From NCBI RefSeq assembly GCF_900104415.1, contig NZ_FMXR01000008.1, positions 1 to 64,000 of the forward strand: a stretch of DNA of 64,000 nucleotides. The letters are read 5' to 3'. The notes under the pieces were generated by a model. That model did not search any database. It saw only the letters and a list, made by a program, of their open reading frames with translations, and had not been told where the DNA came from. This stretch comes from Eubacterium oxidoreducens. GTDB lineage: Bacteria > Bacillota > Clostridia > Lachnospirales > Lachnospiraceae. A program made the position numbers and the translations under genes. Positions 17,411 to 25,642 of this stretch are shown here, in pieces (position 1 is the first letter of the stretch; each line of letters starts with the position of its first letter).

Positions 17411-18559
17411 ATGGCAAACTTTACAACCGTGGCATTAAAGCCACACGAAGAAATCAAATGCACGGACAAGGAAAACTTCTTTGAGGTTCTTTCGTCCATT
17501 GAGGAGCAGGAGTACTACAAAGAAGTTCCGTGCGACTCTCTATCAGTTATTGGCAGAGAGAATGCCCCGCTTATTTATCTTGGAGAAGAAAAGCGGTATG
17601 GGGCAAATTACGAGGAGGACGTAAAAACGAACCTCTTTCGCAATACTCTTTCATCTACAGGCATTTTTGTAGATGAAATTGGAGTAGAGGAACGAGGTTT
17701 GTTCAGTCTTGCAAAAAGATGCGGTGCTCATTGCGAAATGGTAATGAATACGGAGTCTAGCAAGATGGTGGACGTTCTCCCTAATGAGCAAAGAGGAAAA
17801 CTTCTTGCTCTTGGAGCATCACTTCACCATGATACGGTGAAAGTATTTGTTTCTAACGGAATGATTTATTTCGTTGGAAGTAATGCTTATTTACCGTTAA
17901 AGGTAAGCAAGGGAGTAAACCTCGCCCTTGATGTTTGCCAAAAAGAATTTGAAGATTCGTTCTTTAAGTTCGGCTATATCTCTCATGATATGGCAATGGT
18001 AGACATTGGGGTAGACTCAGACCTTCGTTTTGACTTCGAGGAAAGGCTCAAAGAAAAGAAGGTTATTGGGGCAGATTCAGAAGTATCATTCACTTTTCGA
18101 ATGACTACTTCGAACATTGGAAACTACAAGATGGCTGCCCGTCTTATGGTTTCTATCGGGAAAGTGCTTATCCCAATTTCTAAGGAAAAGGGAATTAAGC
18201 ATATTGTTACCAAAGAGAACCCTTGGACAAAGCTCAAAAATGAGTGGTCTAAGGTAGGAAGTCTTATCAAAGAATTTGAAGACGAGATGGAAGGACTTGG
18301 TAACACCGATATTAAGCATCCACAAGGATGTTTATACCATGCTTTGAGGGCAGTTAAATGCCCGACAAATGAGGCAATGGTTCTTGCTAAGGCATATTCG
18401 CCTAGTGGAGATGTAACAGCTATTGATATTTATTTGTCGGTTGCAGAATACGCAAACTCTTTGCCATATTCAGGACGTTTCTTGGACGCTCTTGAACTTA
18501 CGGCAGGACTTGCAAAATCCAACTTCAAAACTTTCGACAAGGTTTTGAACGAGGATTAA
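17411..18559 (+). CDS. Unrecognised 382-aa protein
   Basis: A soluble protein of 382 residues (MANFTTVALKPHEEIKC) with AAGGAGG upstream. It has no signal or membrane segment. The size and mixed alpha/beta character resemble phage/plasmid proteins of the DUF932 type, but I do not see their diagnostic motifs. It lies behind the putative origin and ahead of the PARP operon. A DNA-metabolism role is only a guess from position. Confidence 0.6.
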   Translation: MANFTTVALKPHEEIKCTDKENFFEVLSSIEEQEYYKEVPCDSLSVIGRENAPLIYLGEEKRYGANYEEDVKTNLFRNTLSSTGIFVDEIGVEERGLFSLAKRCGAHCEMVMNTESSKMVDVLPNEQRGKLLALGASLHHDTVKVFVSNGMIYFVGSNAYLPLKVSKGVNLALDVCQKEFEDSFFKFGYISHDMAMVDIGVDSDLRFDFEERLKEKKVIGADSEVSFTFRMTTSNIGNYKMAARLMVSIGKVLIPISKEKGIKHIVTKENPWTKLKNEWSKVGSLIKEFEDEMEGLGNTDIKHPQGCLYHALRAVKCPTNEAMVLAKAYSPSGDVTAIDIYLSVAEYANSLPYSGRFLDALELTAGLAKSNFKTFDKVLNED

Positions 18560-18565
18560 GTAACT

Positions 18566-18597
18566 AGAGTCATGGATTCTTCTGTGGCTCTTTTTTT
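18566..18597 (+). terminator. Rho-independent terminator
   Basis: AGAGTCA / TGGCTCT stem with T7. Confidence 0.75.
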
Positions 18598-18616
18598 AGA
18601 AGAAAGGAGAGAGTAA

Positions 18617-19132
18617 ATGGCAGAGTATATTGATAAAGAAGTCGCTTTTCAAATATGTATGGGCTCGTGGGATGCATCAGAAGCAGGTCATGACATTAAA
18701 TACGAGCCGTCAGCAGATGTGGTAGAGCGAGCAGAATATGACAAGATGGTGCAATCCTTTAGGGATAGGAATGAAAACCTAAAACAAAACCTTATCAATA
18801 CTAGAGATAGTTACTTTAAACTCGAAAAAGAAATAGCAGAGTTAGAGGTTAGGATTGATAAGGCTATTGCAGAAATAGATAATCAAGAAACGTGGCTCTT
18901 AAGTGCGGGATATAACGCATATAACGCTGACATTGCTTTCAGTGCAATTAGAAGGTCGTTGAAAGAGCCTTGCGAAAAAAGCGGCAACCATGCACATTGG
19001 ATTGACAACCATAACGGCACTGTTTCTTGTAGTTATTGCGGCACATGGTTTTACAAGGACGAGAGGTATTCTTATATGCATTATTGCCCTTGTTGCAATA
19101 CAAAGATGACAGAAAGTGAGGAAGGAGAATAA
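18617..19132 (+). CDS. Coiled-coil protein with C-terminal zinc ribbon
   Basis: A 171-residue protein. A central coiled coil (about residues 38-90) precedes a zinc-ribbon-like C-terminus with SCSYCG and then YCPCCNTKM. Such proteins are common in clostridial phages and conjugative elements, without known function. Its first half is 92% identical at DNA level to 47150-47308, a sign of duplication inside the element. It is the first gene of a run that leads to the PARP gene. Confidence 0.6.
   Translation: MAEYIDKEVAFQICMGSWDASEAGHDIKYEPSADVVERAEYDKMVQSFRDRNENLKQNLINTRDSYFKLEKEIAELEVRIDKAIAEIDNQETWLLSAGYNAYNADIAFSAIRRSLKEPCEKSGNHAHWIDNHNGTVSCSYCGTWFYKDERYSYMHYCPCCNTKMTESEEGE
18720..18880 (+). 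repeat. Duplicated coding segment (copy 1)
   Basis: About 157 nt matching 47150-47308 with roughly 13 differences. The adjoining sequences are unrelated, so this reflects a segment exchange, not a whole-gene duplication. Confidence 0.7.
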
Positions 19133-19134
19133 AT

Positions 19135-19554
19135 ATGCTTTATCTTTGCTACCCTGCATCAGGTAAAACATTCAATGCCTCAGATGCAGTTTTGGATTTA
19201 GACTCACACTCTTTTGCGACTCATAAGGGCTGGCAAAAAGAGTTTGTCGATGCCATTGAAGAAAACTTGCCAAAATACACTCATGTGCTTGCAAGTTTCT
19301 CTCATGAAATTGCGAGAGAATGTGTAAGACGAAATTTAGACTTCATTGCAGTTCTTCCACGCATGGAGTCTAAGGAAATGATGATAGGTCGCTATTTGCT
19401 TAGAGGTGGGTTTCATCATTTAAAATGGATAAAAAGAAGAGCCAAAATGTGGGAGGCTTCTTTAAATCCACAGGTGCTAGAAGAAATTTTGGACGGACGG
19501 AAAGTACAGTGGCTTTCAGAGTCGCATCCATATTTAGAAATAGAGGAGGAGTAA
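19135..19554 (+). CDS. P-loop kinase-like protein
   Basis: A 139-residue protein starting MLYLCYPASGKT. PASGKT is placed like a Walker A motif after the first beta strand. VLDLDSHSF follows as a possible acidic strand. This resembles small nucleotide or nucleoside kinase-like P-loop proteins of phages. The lid region is unfamiliar. It starts 3 nt after the previous stop and ends 2 nt before the PARP gene, so all three are probably co-translated. Confidence 0.55.
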   Translation: MLYLCYPASGKTFNASDAVLDLDSHSFATHKGWQKEFVDAIEENLPKYTHVLASFSHEIARECVRRNLDFIAVLPRMESKEMMIGRYLLRGGFHHLKWIKRRAKMWEASLNPQVLEEILDGRKVQWLSESHPYLEIEEE

Positions 19555-19555
19555 G

Positions 19556-20707
19556 ATGGAAACTATATATCTTCATTTTACGGACGGTGTGGAGAATCAT
19601 AACAAAGATTATATTATGATTCCTCACAAAGGCTATTTTATTGCCGAGTATGGAAGAACGGGTGCTCGGCGAATGTCTAAGAAATATCCTATGTCCTCAT
19701 GGGATAAAATCTTAAGGCAGAAGTTAAGTAAAGGTTACAAGATAAGAGAGAATTTTGTAGCGGGTAAAACAGAGTCAAAAGCAGTATTTAAAAATGACTC
19801 TAAAATAGTTGTCAAGTGGTTAGAGTTCCTGCTTAGTTGCTCAAAGCAATTTATTAGCAGAAACTATCAAATTGACGCTTCAAATGTTTCCGACAAGGAA
19901 ATTAAGGAAGTGTCTATGCTTCTTGACAAGCTAGAAGGTTGCTTGGTTAGTGAATTTAATCAGACGCTAATTCAGGCATTTGACATAATCCCTCGAAAGA
20001 TGAGAAATGTCAAAGACTTTCTTGCAACAAAGGAAAGCGACTTTGACAAAATCATTCGCAGGGAAAGAAAGTATCTTGAATCTTTGGAAAACTCTTCAAA
20101 GGTTATCAACGACTCGGCAAGAGGAGAAGATATATTAAAGGGCATAAAGATTCGAGAAGCGAATAAGGAAGAAGAAGAACAATGCAAAAAGCATCTTAGA
20201 GGTTCATCTTCTTTGTTCAAAAGGGCCTTCGTTATCGAAAACGAGGTTCAAGAGCAAATCTATCAGGAGTGGAAAACGAGCCATGATGCAAAAGAAGTTT
20301 ATTTGTATCACGGTTCAAGAACGGAGAATATTCTTAGCCTTATCCGTTCAGGCGGTCCAACTCTTGATATTAAAGGGGCGAAAACCACGGGCAAAATGTT
20401 CGGTTTTGGAAAGTACTTTGCTCCTGATGCAGGCAAAAGCCTTGGCTACACTTCTCTAATAGGAAGTAGATGGGCGAAAGGCGGTAGCGACAAAGGCTAT
20501 TTGCTTGTAGTAAAAGTCGCTTATACCAATGCTCTCCATGTAAATAAGTGGGAGTCTTGGTGCAGTAATTTAACCCCAAGTGAGATGAAAAGAAAAGGTT
20601 ATGACCTTCTTTTTGCTCACAAAGGGCAGTCTCTTTTAAGAGATGAAGAAATCGTTTATGACGATAGGCAAACTTCTATTGCCTATGTAATCGAAATGAG
20701 CCGGTAA
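19556..20707 (+). CDS. WGR-PARP: poly/mono-ADP-ribosyltransferase
   Basis: A 383-residue protein with eukaryotic PARP1-like architecture. Residues 15-62 resemble a WGR domain (YFIAEYGRTG). Residues 85-180 are helical and match the position of the PARP regulatory domain. Residues 247-383 form a PARP catalytic domain: H252 in LYHGSR, Y287 in GFGKYFAP, Y298 in KSLGY and E364 in RDEEIVYDD. The H-Y-E triad is therefore intact. It should transfer ADP-ribose from NAD+ to protein or nucleic acid, possibly sensing DNA ends through WGR. It overlaps nothing but follows the P-loop gene by 2 nt. A role in host takeover, counter-defence or DNA repair is inference. Confidence 0.85.
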   Translation: METIYLHFTDGVENHNKDYIMIPHKGYFIAEYGRTGARRMSKKYPMSSWDKILRQKLSKGYKIRENFVAGKTESKAVFKNDSKIVVKWLEFLLSCSKQFISRNYQIDASNVSDKEIKEVSMLLDKLEGCLVSEFNQTLIQAFDIIPRKMRNVKDFLATKESDFDKIIRRERKYLESLENSSKVINDSARGEDILKGIKIREANKEEEEQCKKHLRGSSSLFKRAFVIENEVQEQIYQEWKTSHDAKEVYLYHGSRTENILSLIRSGGPTLDIKGAKTTGKMFGFGKYFAPDAGKSLGYTSLIGSRWAKGGSDKGYLLVVKVAYTNALHVNKWESWCSNLTPSEMKRKGYDLLFAHKGQSLLRDEEIVYDDRQTSIAYVIEMSR

Positions 20708-20710
20708 AGC

Positions 20711-20757
20711 AAAGAGCCATCCTAATCTTATTTTTGAGAAAAGGGTGGTTCTTTTTT
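20711..20757 (+). terminator. Rho-independent terminator
   Basis: AGAGCCATCC / GGGTGGTTCT stem with a 19-nt loop and T7. Between it and 20930 I see nothing but AT-rich sequence. Confidence 0.7.
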
Positions 20758-20932
20758 TATATTAAAAAATTTTACAGTTTTCTTTCACATAATTTTTCGT
20801 TACACGTCCTTATTAAAGTATTTTTACAAATGATGGTTTATGCCACTGCGTGAAAACAGCAAGTTCTTTTTGTGTAAAATTACCAAAAACTGACCATGCA
20901 AAAGCCCTGTTTATTAGCAAATTGATGATGAT

Positions 20933-20940
20933 GTACTTAT
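20933..20940 (+). promoter_or_regulatory. GTACTTAT motif 8
   Basis: Followed within 20 nt by AAAAGGAGG and the ATG at 20963. Confidence 0.55.
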
Positions 20941-20962
20941 AAAGAAAAGGAGGATATATATT

Positions 20963-21217
20963 ATGATGAAAACAGTTTTTAACGATTTACATGAGTTTGC
21001 AGAAAACGCAAAAGACGCGAAGGAGCTTAAGGAATATTTTTCGGAGATGACAAAACTTTATGAGATTTTTAAGGTGTTTGAAATTTTAGACATCTCTGAG
21101 TTTTTCTTAGAAATGGCAAGACTTCATTCTTACAAGGAATTTGAGTTTGCTGTAAATATGCTGAAAGAGAGTATGAAAGAGGAGAGTGGTCTTATTGACA
21201 AAAAGAATGGTATGTAA
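20963..21217 (+). CDS. Small acidic alpha-helical protein
   Basis: An 84-residue protein rich in Glu, Phe and Lys, with repeated FxE helical patterns. No family recognised. AAAAGGAGG lies upstream. The next gene starts inside its 3' end. Confidence 0.6.
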   Translation: MMKTVFNDLHEFAENAKDAKELKEYFSEMTKLYEIFKVFEILDISEFFLEMARLHSYKEFEFAVNMLKESMKEESGLIDKKNGM

Positions 21218-21449
21218 AGAGATTATGGAATCTTTATCAAGTTCATTTCCCGATAGTGGACAAAATGGGATTTATGCAAAAGCAGATATTTGCGATGCCA
21301 TTATCTTGCTTTGTGACCATATCACAAAGAATTACAAGACGATTGAGCATGACGGAAGGAAAAGACGTTTTTCAGGAATTGCAAAAGAGCACGAGTATTT
21401 GAAAGTTTCTCGTGAGCTTACCGATACGATAAAACGTCTTTGCAAGTAA
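21195..21449 (+). CDS. Hypothetical protein
   Basis: An 84-residue protein. TTG at 21195 is preferred because AGAGGAG lies 11 nt upstream; GTG at 21186 is too close to it. The gene overlaps its neighbour and abuts the membrane protein gene at 21450, which suggests coupling. No family recognised. Confidence 0.5.
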   Translation: MTKRMVCKEIMESLSSSFPDSGQNGIYAKADICDAIILLCDHITKNYKTIEHDGRKRRFSGIAKEHEYLKVSRELTDTIKRLCK

Positions 21450-21845
21450 ATGGTTGAACATTTAGTTTCAAATATATCGGGATTTTTGACAGAGCATTTA
21501 ACACAAATGAACTTAGAGCGGTCTGTTTTTGTAATCATATTTATTTATATTATTTTTAGCATTGTCTATCGAATGTTGTTAAAAGGTTTTGGAGCAGATG
21601 TTTCAAATTCCTTATTGCAGATTCCAAGATTGATTGTATATGCCGTTTCTTTTTTTATTATTTTGACCTTAATGGCTTTTTACACAATCAAATTAGCGGA
21701 TAACTTTTATCTATCTTTTGGTCAAATGGTTGTGGTTGTCATTATCATGTGTGTGCAGGGAAAAGTGCTGCAAAGCCATTTTGTGAAAGAACGTGCACTT
21801 TCAAAAATAAAGAAACGAAAAGAGGAGGAGACAAAATATTGGTAG
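21450..21845 (+). CDS. Small membrane protein
   Basis: A 131-residue protein with three hydrophobic segments (about residues 25-45, 58-80 and 90-108) and a Lys/Glu-rich cytoplasmic tail. It starts directly after the previous stop and overlaps the next gene by 7 nt. Function unknown. Confidence 0.6.
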   Translation: MVEHLVSNISGFLTEHLTQMNLERSVFVIIFIYIIFSIVYRMLLKGFGADVSNSLLQIPRLIVYAVSFFIILTLMAFYTIKLADNFYLSFGQMVVVVIIMCVQGKVLQSHFVKERALSKIKKRKEEETKYW

Positions 21846-22363
21846 AAGATTTAACGAAAATGGAGTTTGCTCTTGCCAAAAAGGAAAAAGAGGTTTGGAA
21901 ACTTAGAGAACAAATTATAGAAACGTATCCGCAAAGCAAAATCAAAGAATGGGAAAATGATTTTTATGACTTCCAACTAGAAGTAAAAAATGATGTTGTT
22001 TACATTCAAATTCCACGGTTAAAAATCCGAAAACGCATTTCCAAAAGACCAACTTTTGAAGCCCCGTTTATTGATTTTTTGAAAGACAACAAGCCTTCTA
22101 TTTGTTTTGATTTTTGGAATGAAAACGAGATGATTCTTATTTTAAAACAATACGCTCCGTCCTTTTTTAAAGATGGAGATAATTGTGAAACCAAATCCGC
22201 AATTGATGCTCTCACTTTTGCAGGGTATCTTAAGACAGATAATTCTTTGTATTTGACCATGATTATCTGTTCTGAAAAAGCGGATTTTACAAGAACAGAC
22301 CTTATTTTATGTTCAAAAAAGACCTTTTTAGAGCAAGCAAGTGAGCTGTTAGCACGAAGATAA
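21839..22363 (+). CDS. Unrecognised 174-aa protein
   Basis: TTG at 21839 has GAGGAGGAG 8 nt upstream and defines a protein beginning LVEDLTKMEFALAKKEKEVW: a short coiled coil, then a mixed alpha/beta domain. A longer frame from 21749 overlaps the membrane gene and is unlikely. I considered a RusA-like resolvase but see no clear Asp signature. Confidence 0.5.
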   Translation: MVEDLTKMEFALAKKEKEVWKLREQIIETYPQSKIKEWENDFYDFQLEVKNDVVYIQIPRLKIRKRISKRPTFEAPFIDFLKDNKPSICFDFWNENEMILILKQYAPSFFKDGDNCETKSAIDALTFAGYLKTDNSLYLTMIICSEKADFTRTDLILCSKKTFLEQASELLARR

Positions 22364-22525
22364 CAAGTGTTAATAAATGATAAACAGTATAAAGCCTTGT
22401 TTGTTAATACATATTCGCACTTATTGAAAAGTGTTTTATAGGTGTTAGGAAAAGGTTTTGTAGACGAAAAGACGCGAAAATAATAGGTATTAGCACGAAG
22501 TTAAAACTTATTTGTTTTCACGATT

Positions 22526-22578
22526 ACCCACGTGGGTAAAACGGGATTTTTTAAAAAGCCCATTTTCCCATGGTGGGT
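22526..22578. repeat. CCCA/TGGG palindromes
   Basis: ACCCACGTGGGT (22526-22537) and CCCATGGTGGG (22568-22578), each followed by TAAA, form two related inverted repeats 31 nt apart. Confidence 0.6.
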
Positions 22579-22645
22579 AAAGCCCTTAAAAACCCTTATT
22601 TTATTAGGGCTTAGGGGCAAAATACACATAAGGAAATTAGACGAG

Positions 22646-22698
22646 GTGGAGGGGAACAACAAACTGTCCTCTTTTCACAGACTGAATCCCCCCTCCAC
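22646..22698 (+). promoter_or_regulatory. Long hairpin before the ribosome binding site
   Basis: GTGGAGGGG (22646-22654) pairs with CCCCTCCAC (22690-22698). An inner CTGT/ACAG stem lies at 22664-22680. It sits 3 nt before GAAAGGAG of the next gene. It may control translation or serve as a nicking/transfer structure. Confidence 0.5.
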
Positions 22699-22717
22699 GT
22701 GTCGAAAGGAGTTAGAT

Positions 22718-23677
22718 ATGTTAGAGGAACGAGTGAGACTAGAGAGCCTAGTAGCGAACGCATTGCGAATCGCAAAAGTGAGTGGAGGCGTTATATCCAA
22801 AGAGGTGTTCATGGATATAGGGCGGCGAAAGGCAAACTATGTAAAAAAAACCGGAGACGAAATGGTGGCAAAACGTCTCGTTAAAACCCGAAGTGTTCCT
22901 CATGATGTAAATGCATACCAAATACTTAAGGAAGGAGCGAAGCGGTGCGAAGCTCTTGGCAGTTATGAGTCAGGAAGAATGAAAGTTTCCGCTGATAGAA
23001 TTGAAAGACGCGTAGCTCTTTCCCGTCTTATCTACGAATGCCAACTTGCAGGAATTGCATATGACGATAAAGATGTAAATAGAGAAGATGTGAGCGAAGC
23101 GTTTTATACAGGACTCGAATTAAAAGGGGACATGGGAGGAGACGAATTAAAATCCTCTCGTTTTTTAGGAATGATAGTAAATCGTGAAACCGAAACTATC
23201 TATATGTTTTACCCTCTCCTTTGTAATGGAATGCATAAACGAGGAGAGCTAAGAGCACGAGAGTATTTGCTGAATAAATTTAGGGCGAAGCGAACCGTAA
23301 ATATCCTTTTCACTCGAAAGAAAGAAGAAATCGAAACATTCATTTCTCAGGAAGCATGGGAAAATGATGCAGGATTTGGCACACGCTTTATTGACGCAAC
23401 CTTTTGGATTGTTACCGACTATCGAGAGTTAATGGAACTTCTTGAGAAGAAGAACGGAGAAAAACTTGTAAAATTCGCAAATGAAAAAGGTTTTAAAACC
23501 ATCTATAATGCCGTGCCACTTTCCGTAGAAGTCATTAAGAAATTAAAAGAAGGACCGCTAGAATGCGTAGCCTGTCAGGAAGAATATGTAAACTGCTTAA
23601 AAACCATGAGTAAAAACACCCGCTTCGTGTTTGCGAAAACCGATAATTTGCTAGGAAAGGACGTAAGAGAGCTGTAA
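22718..23677 (+). CDS. Winged-helix protein, possibly Replic_Relax-like
   Basis: A 319-residue protein beginning MLEERVRLESLVANAL. I chose the ATG at 22718 with AAAGGAG upstream. The N-terminal 100 residues look like a winged helix with a wing ending YQILKEGAKRCEAL. The rest is an alpha/beta domain. This layout resembles replication-relaxation (Replic_Relax) proteins of Gram-positive mobile elements, some of which are linked to nicking, but no catalytic motif is certain. The palindromes upstream would fit an autoregulator or relaxosome protein. Confidence 0.45.
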   Translation: MLEERVRLESLVANALRIAKVSGGVISKEVFMDIGRRKANYVKKTGDEMVAKRLVKTRSVPHDVNAYQILKEGAKRCEALGSYESGRMKVSADRIERRVALSRLIYECQLAGIAYDDKDVNREDVSEAFYTGLELKGDMGGDELKSSRFLGMIVNRETETIYMFYPLLCNGMHKRGELRAREYLLNKFRAKRTVNILFTRKKEEIETFISQEAWENDAGFGTRFIDATFWIVTDYRELMELLEKKNGEKLVKFANEKGFKTIYNAVPLSVEVIKKLKEGPLECVACQEEYVNCLKTMSKNTRFVFAKTDNLLGKDVREL

Positions 23678-23691
23678 AAGGCTCTCTTTTT
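23665..23691 (+). terminator. Terminator overlapping the gene end
   Basis: AGAGAGC / GCTCTCT hairpin with T5. Its left arm includes the last codons of the preceding gene. Confidence 0.7.
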
Positions 23692-23713
23692 CGTGTCTAA
23701 AAAAGAACTTGGA

Positions 23714-23721
23714 ATACTTAT
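23714..23721 (+). promoter_or_regulatory. ATACTTAT motif 9 with TGTCT box
   Basis: TGTCT at 23694-23698 lies exactly 16 nt before TACTTAT. AAAAGGAGG follows. Confidence 0.55.
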
Positions 23722-23745
23722 ATATTAGAAAAGGAGGAAATATTT

Positions 23746-25248
23746 ATGATAGAAAAAGATTGGACAACAACACTACTCGTAGCCATGCTGAGTGAATTTA
23801 TGTATGACGAAAATGAGGATTTGCTTTATTTGGAGAGCCTTTTCCATGAAGACATAGAAAATACTGTTAAAGTTCAAAAAGGCACAGGCACGAATCGGAA
23901 AAAGAGATTTGTCACCGCACACGAGAGATTGTGTAAATACTACTTTAAGACAAAAGACGAAAGAGTCATCGAAGAAGCCTTGAAAATTTCAGAAAAGTAT
24001 AAAAACACATCAAAGGACGCAAGGGCACTTTACGATTATAAAAATGGAATATTGGAAAAAATAAATGAGGAAGGCGTACTTTACTTCACCTGTGCCTGTT
24101 TGGAAGTAGAAGATAAAATGGTGCAATTTGAAGATTGCGGGGATGCCATGAAAAACATAAAAAACGTAAGAAATGCATATGCTAGGTTGACAGAGAGGAT
24201 TTTCACCGAACTCGAAGAATGGGAATACTTTATGAATGGCACAAAGAATGTCAGAAAAGACGGTATTGGACGAAGCCTTTTAAAATGGGCGTATGGCATG
24301 GAGCAAGTGGGAAATGGCGGTTATTACGAAATAGACGAAATGGACTATATCGGAGTTACCACCACTATGATAGGAACGTATCGTTGCTTTTTGGATATGC
24401 CAAATATCCCCGTTGATGAGATAGTGCAAAAAACTCTCTATACCTATATTGGCAATTTGGTAGCAGATGAAATGAATAAGCAGGGTGAAAGAGACTTGTA
24501 TCCGCAGGCAAGTAGAATTGTCAGAGAAAACGCCTCCGTAAGAGAAGCAATCGCTCATATTGGTTGGTCGCTTTGCTATTATATTCTGCTAAATTACACA
24601 AGAGCATTAGAAGATAATCGGGTAAAAGAAAAAGAAGTTGCCATAAAGCTAACGAATGAGCAAGAAGACGAGTATAAAAAGAGATTAAAAGAAAAGGATT
24701 TAGAAATTGCCCGCCTGAGAAAAGAACTTGAAATCAAATCCCATACCAAAATGGATGAAAAGGATTTGGAAATTGCTAGGCTTAAAAAAGAACTGCTAAA
24801 AGAATCTCGTAAAGAGAAAGATGCAAAAGAAATTATTGCTCCGCAAAAAATCTTTGCAAATGAGGAACGCCATATTTGCTATGACAAAGAAGAGGAGCTC
24901 TATGAAGGCGAAATCTCTCAGCTAGTCGGAGAAATCATGGAAGAATATGCCAATAACGCAAAAGATAGCCGAAAGAAAGATGTTGCAGAGCACTTGGCAA
25001 AGTTAAATCCGCATGAAGAACTAACTCTAGCAAAAAAAGAAATCGACAATATCTTTTCAGGCAATTCAAACCTTGATGCAGGAATGATAAGTAGACTTGA
25101 AAAGCTAGGCTTTACCGTAGTAAAAAATAAACACTATAAATTAAAGTACTATAACCAAGATAAATACACGATAGTTATGGGTTCGTCCACTTCTGATTAT
25201 CGAGCAGGGCGAAATATAGCATCCATAATAAAGGAAAAGTGCTTTTAA
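23746..25248 (+). CDS. 500-aa protein with coiled coil
   Basis: An alpha-helical N-terminal domain (1-280) is followed by a coiled coil (about 295-365) in which the phrase KDLEIARL(R/K)KEL occurs twice, a duplicated heptad block. The C-terminal 60 residues (SRLEKLGFTVVKNKHYKLKY, then YTIVMGSSTSDYRAGRN) form a small alpha/beta domain reminiscent of HicA-like dsRBD folds. I recognise no overall family. AAAAGGAGG lies upstream, and the gene is alone on its unit. Confidence 0.55.
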   Translation: MIEKDWTTTLLVAMLSEFMYDENEDLLYLESLFHEDIENTVKVQKGTGTNRKKRFVTAHERLCKYYFKTKDERVIEEALKISEKYKNTSKDARALYDYKNGILEKINEEGVLYFTCACLEVEDKMVQFEDCGDAMKNIKNVRNAYARLTERIFTELEEWEYFMNGTKNVRKDGIGRSLLKWAYGMEQVGNGGYYEIDEMDYIGVTTTMIGTYRCFLDMPNIPVDEIVQKTLYTYIGNLVADEMNKQGERDLYPQASRIVRENASVREAIAHIGWSLCYYILLNYTRALEDNRVKEKEVAIKLTNEQEDEYKKRLKEKDLEIARLRKELEIKSHTKMDEKDLEIARLKKELLKESRKEKDAKEIIAPQKIFANEERHICYDKEEELYEGEISQLVGEIMEEYANNAKDSRKKDVAEHLAKLNPHEELTLAKKEIDNIFSGNSNLDAGMISRLEKLGFTVVKNKHYKLKYYNQDKYTIVMGSSTSDYRAGRNIASIIKEKCF

Positions 25249-25254
25249 TTTGTT

Positions 25255-25262
25255 GTACTTAT
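25255..25262 (+). promoter_or_regulatory. GTACTTAT motif 10
   Basis: Followed by the GAAAAGTA-loop hairpin at 25281-25300. Confidence 0.55.
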
Positions 25263-25280
25263 ATAACAACAAATAATAAT

Positions 25281-25324
25281 TACCTCGAAAAGTAGAGGTA
25301 CAAGCAATAGCCCGAAGGTCGGGC
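25281..25324 (+). promoter_or_regulatory. Leader hairpins (GAAAAGTA loop)
   Basis: TACCTC-GAAAAGTA-GAGGTA (25281-25300) is followed by GCCCGA-AGG-TCGGGC (25310-25324), then the ribosome binding site. The first loop recurs before the genes at 30783 and 61478 with different stems. Confidence 0.55.
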
Positions 25325-25338
25325 AGAAAGGAGGGAAG

Positions 25339-25548
25339 GTGATGTTGGAAAAATATGACTTCATCATTATCCCGTTATTAAAAGTCCTGTCAATTGTTGC
25401 TCCATTTGCCTTGTTGGTAATTGGGGTCGTGATGCATAATCCAATCGTTTTTGTGCTATTTTTCATAGCGGAAATCGTTGGGCTGTGTGTTTTCGATGAA
25501 CTCCGTAAGTATTTCAACTTCGGAGACATCGGATGCGAGGACGACTAA
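25339..25548 (+). CDS. Small membrane protein
   Basis: A 69-residue protein with two hydrophobic segments (about residues 8-28 and 31-50) and an acidic tail. GAAAGGAGG lies upstream. No family recognised. Its two-hairpin leader suggests tight control. Confidence 0.6.
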   Translation: MMLEKYDFIIIPLLKVLSIVAPFALLVIGVVMHNPIVFVLFFIAEIVGLCVFDELRKYFNFGDIGCEDD

Positions 25549-25577
25549 GAGAGGGGTTCGCCACCCCCTCTTTTTTT
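25548..25577 (+). terminator. Rho-independent terminator
   Basis: AGAGGGG / CCCCTCT hairpin with T7. Confidence 0.8.
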
Positions 25578-25593
25578 GTTGCCAAAAAACAAA

Positions 25594-25601
25594 GTACTTA
25601 T
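25594..25601 (+). promoter_or_regulatory. GTACTTAT motif 11
   Basis: Precedes the PcfK-like operon. Confidence 0.55.
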
Positions 25602-25642
25602 AAATTGATAAAAATAATAATTCTTTAAGAAAGGAGAAAAGC

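Larger units (their letters stand above)
22364..22717. other. Palindrome-rich intergenic region
   Basis: No gene in 354 nt. It holds a perfect 12-bp palindrome, a related imperfect one and a long hairpin (listed separately) just before the next gene. It is a candidate origin of transfer or autoregulated operator. Confidence 0.45.

Noticed and set aside
21839-22363. RusA-type Holliday junction resolvase
   Set aside because: Size and context fit, but the conserved Asp motifs are not recognisable.
23746-25248. HicA toxin domain at the C-terminus
   Set aside because: Only a general resemblance; the catalytic His context is not convincing and no HicB partner follows.
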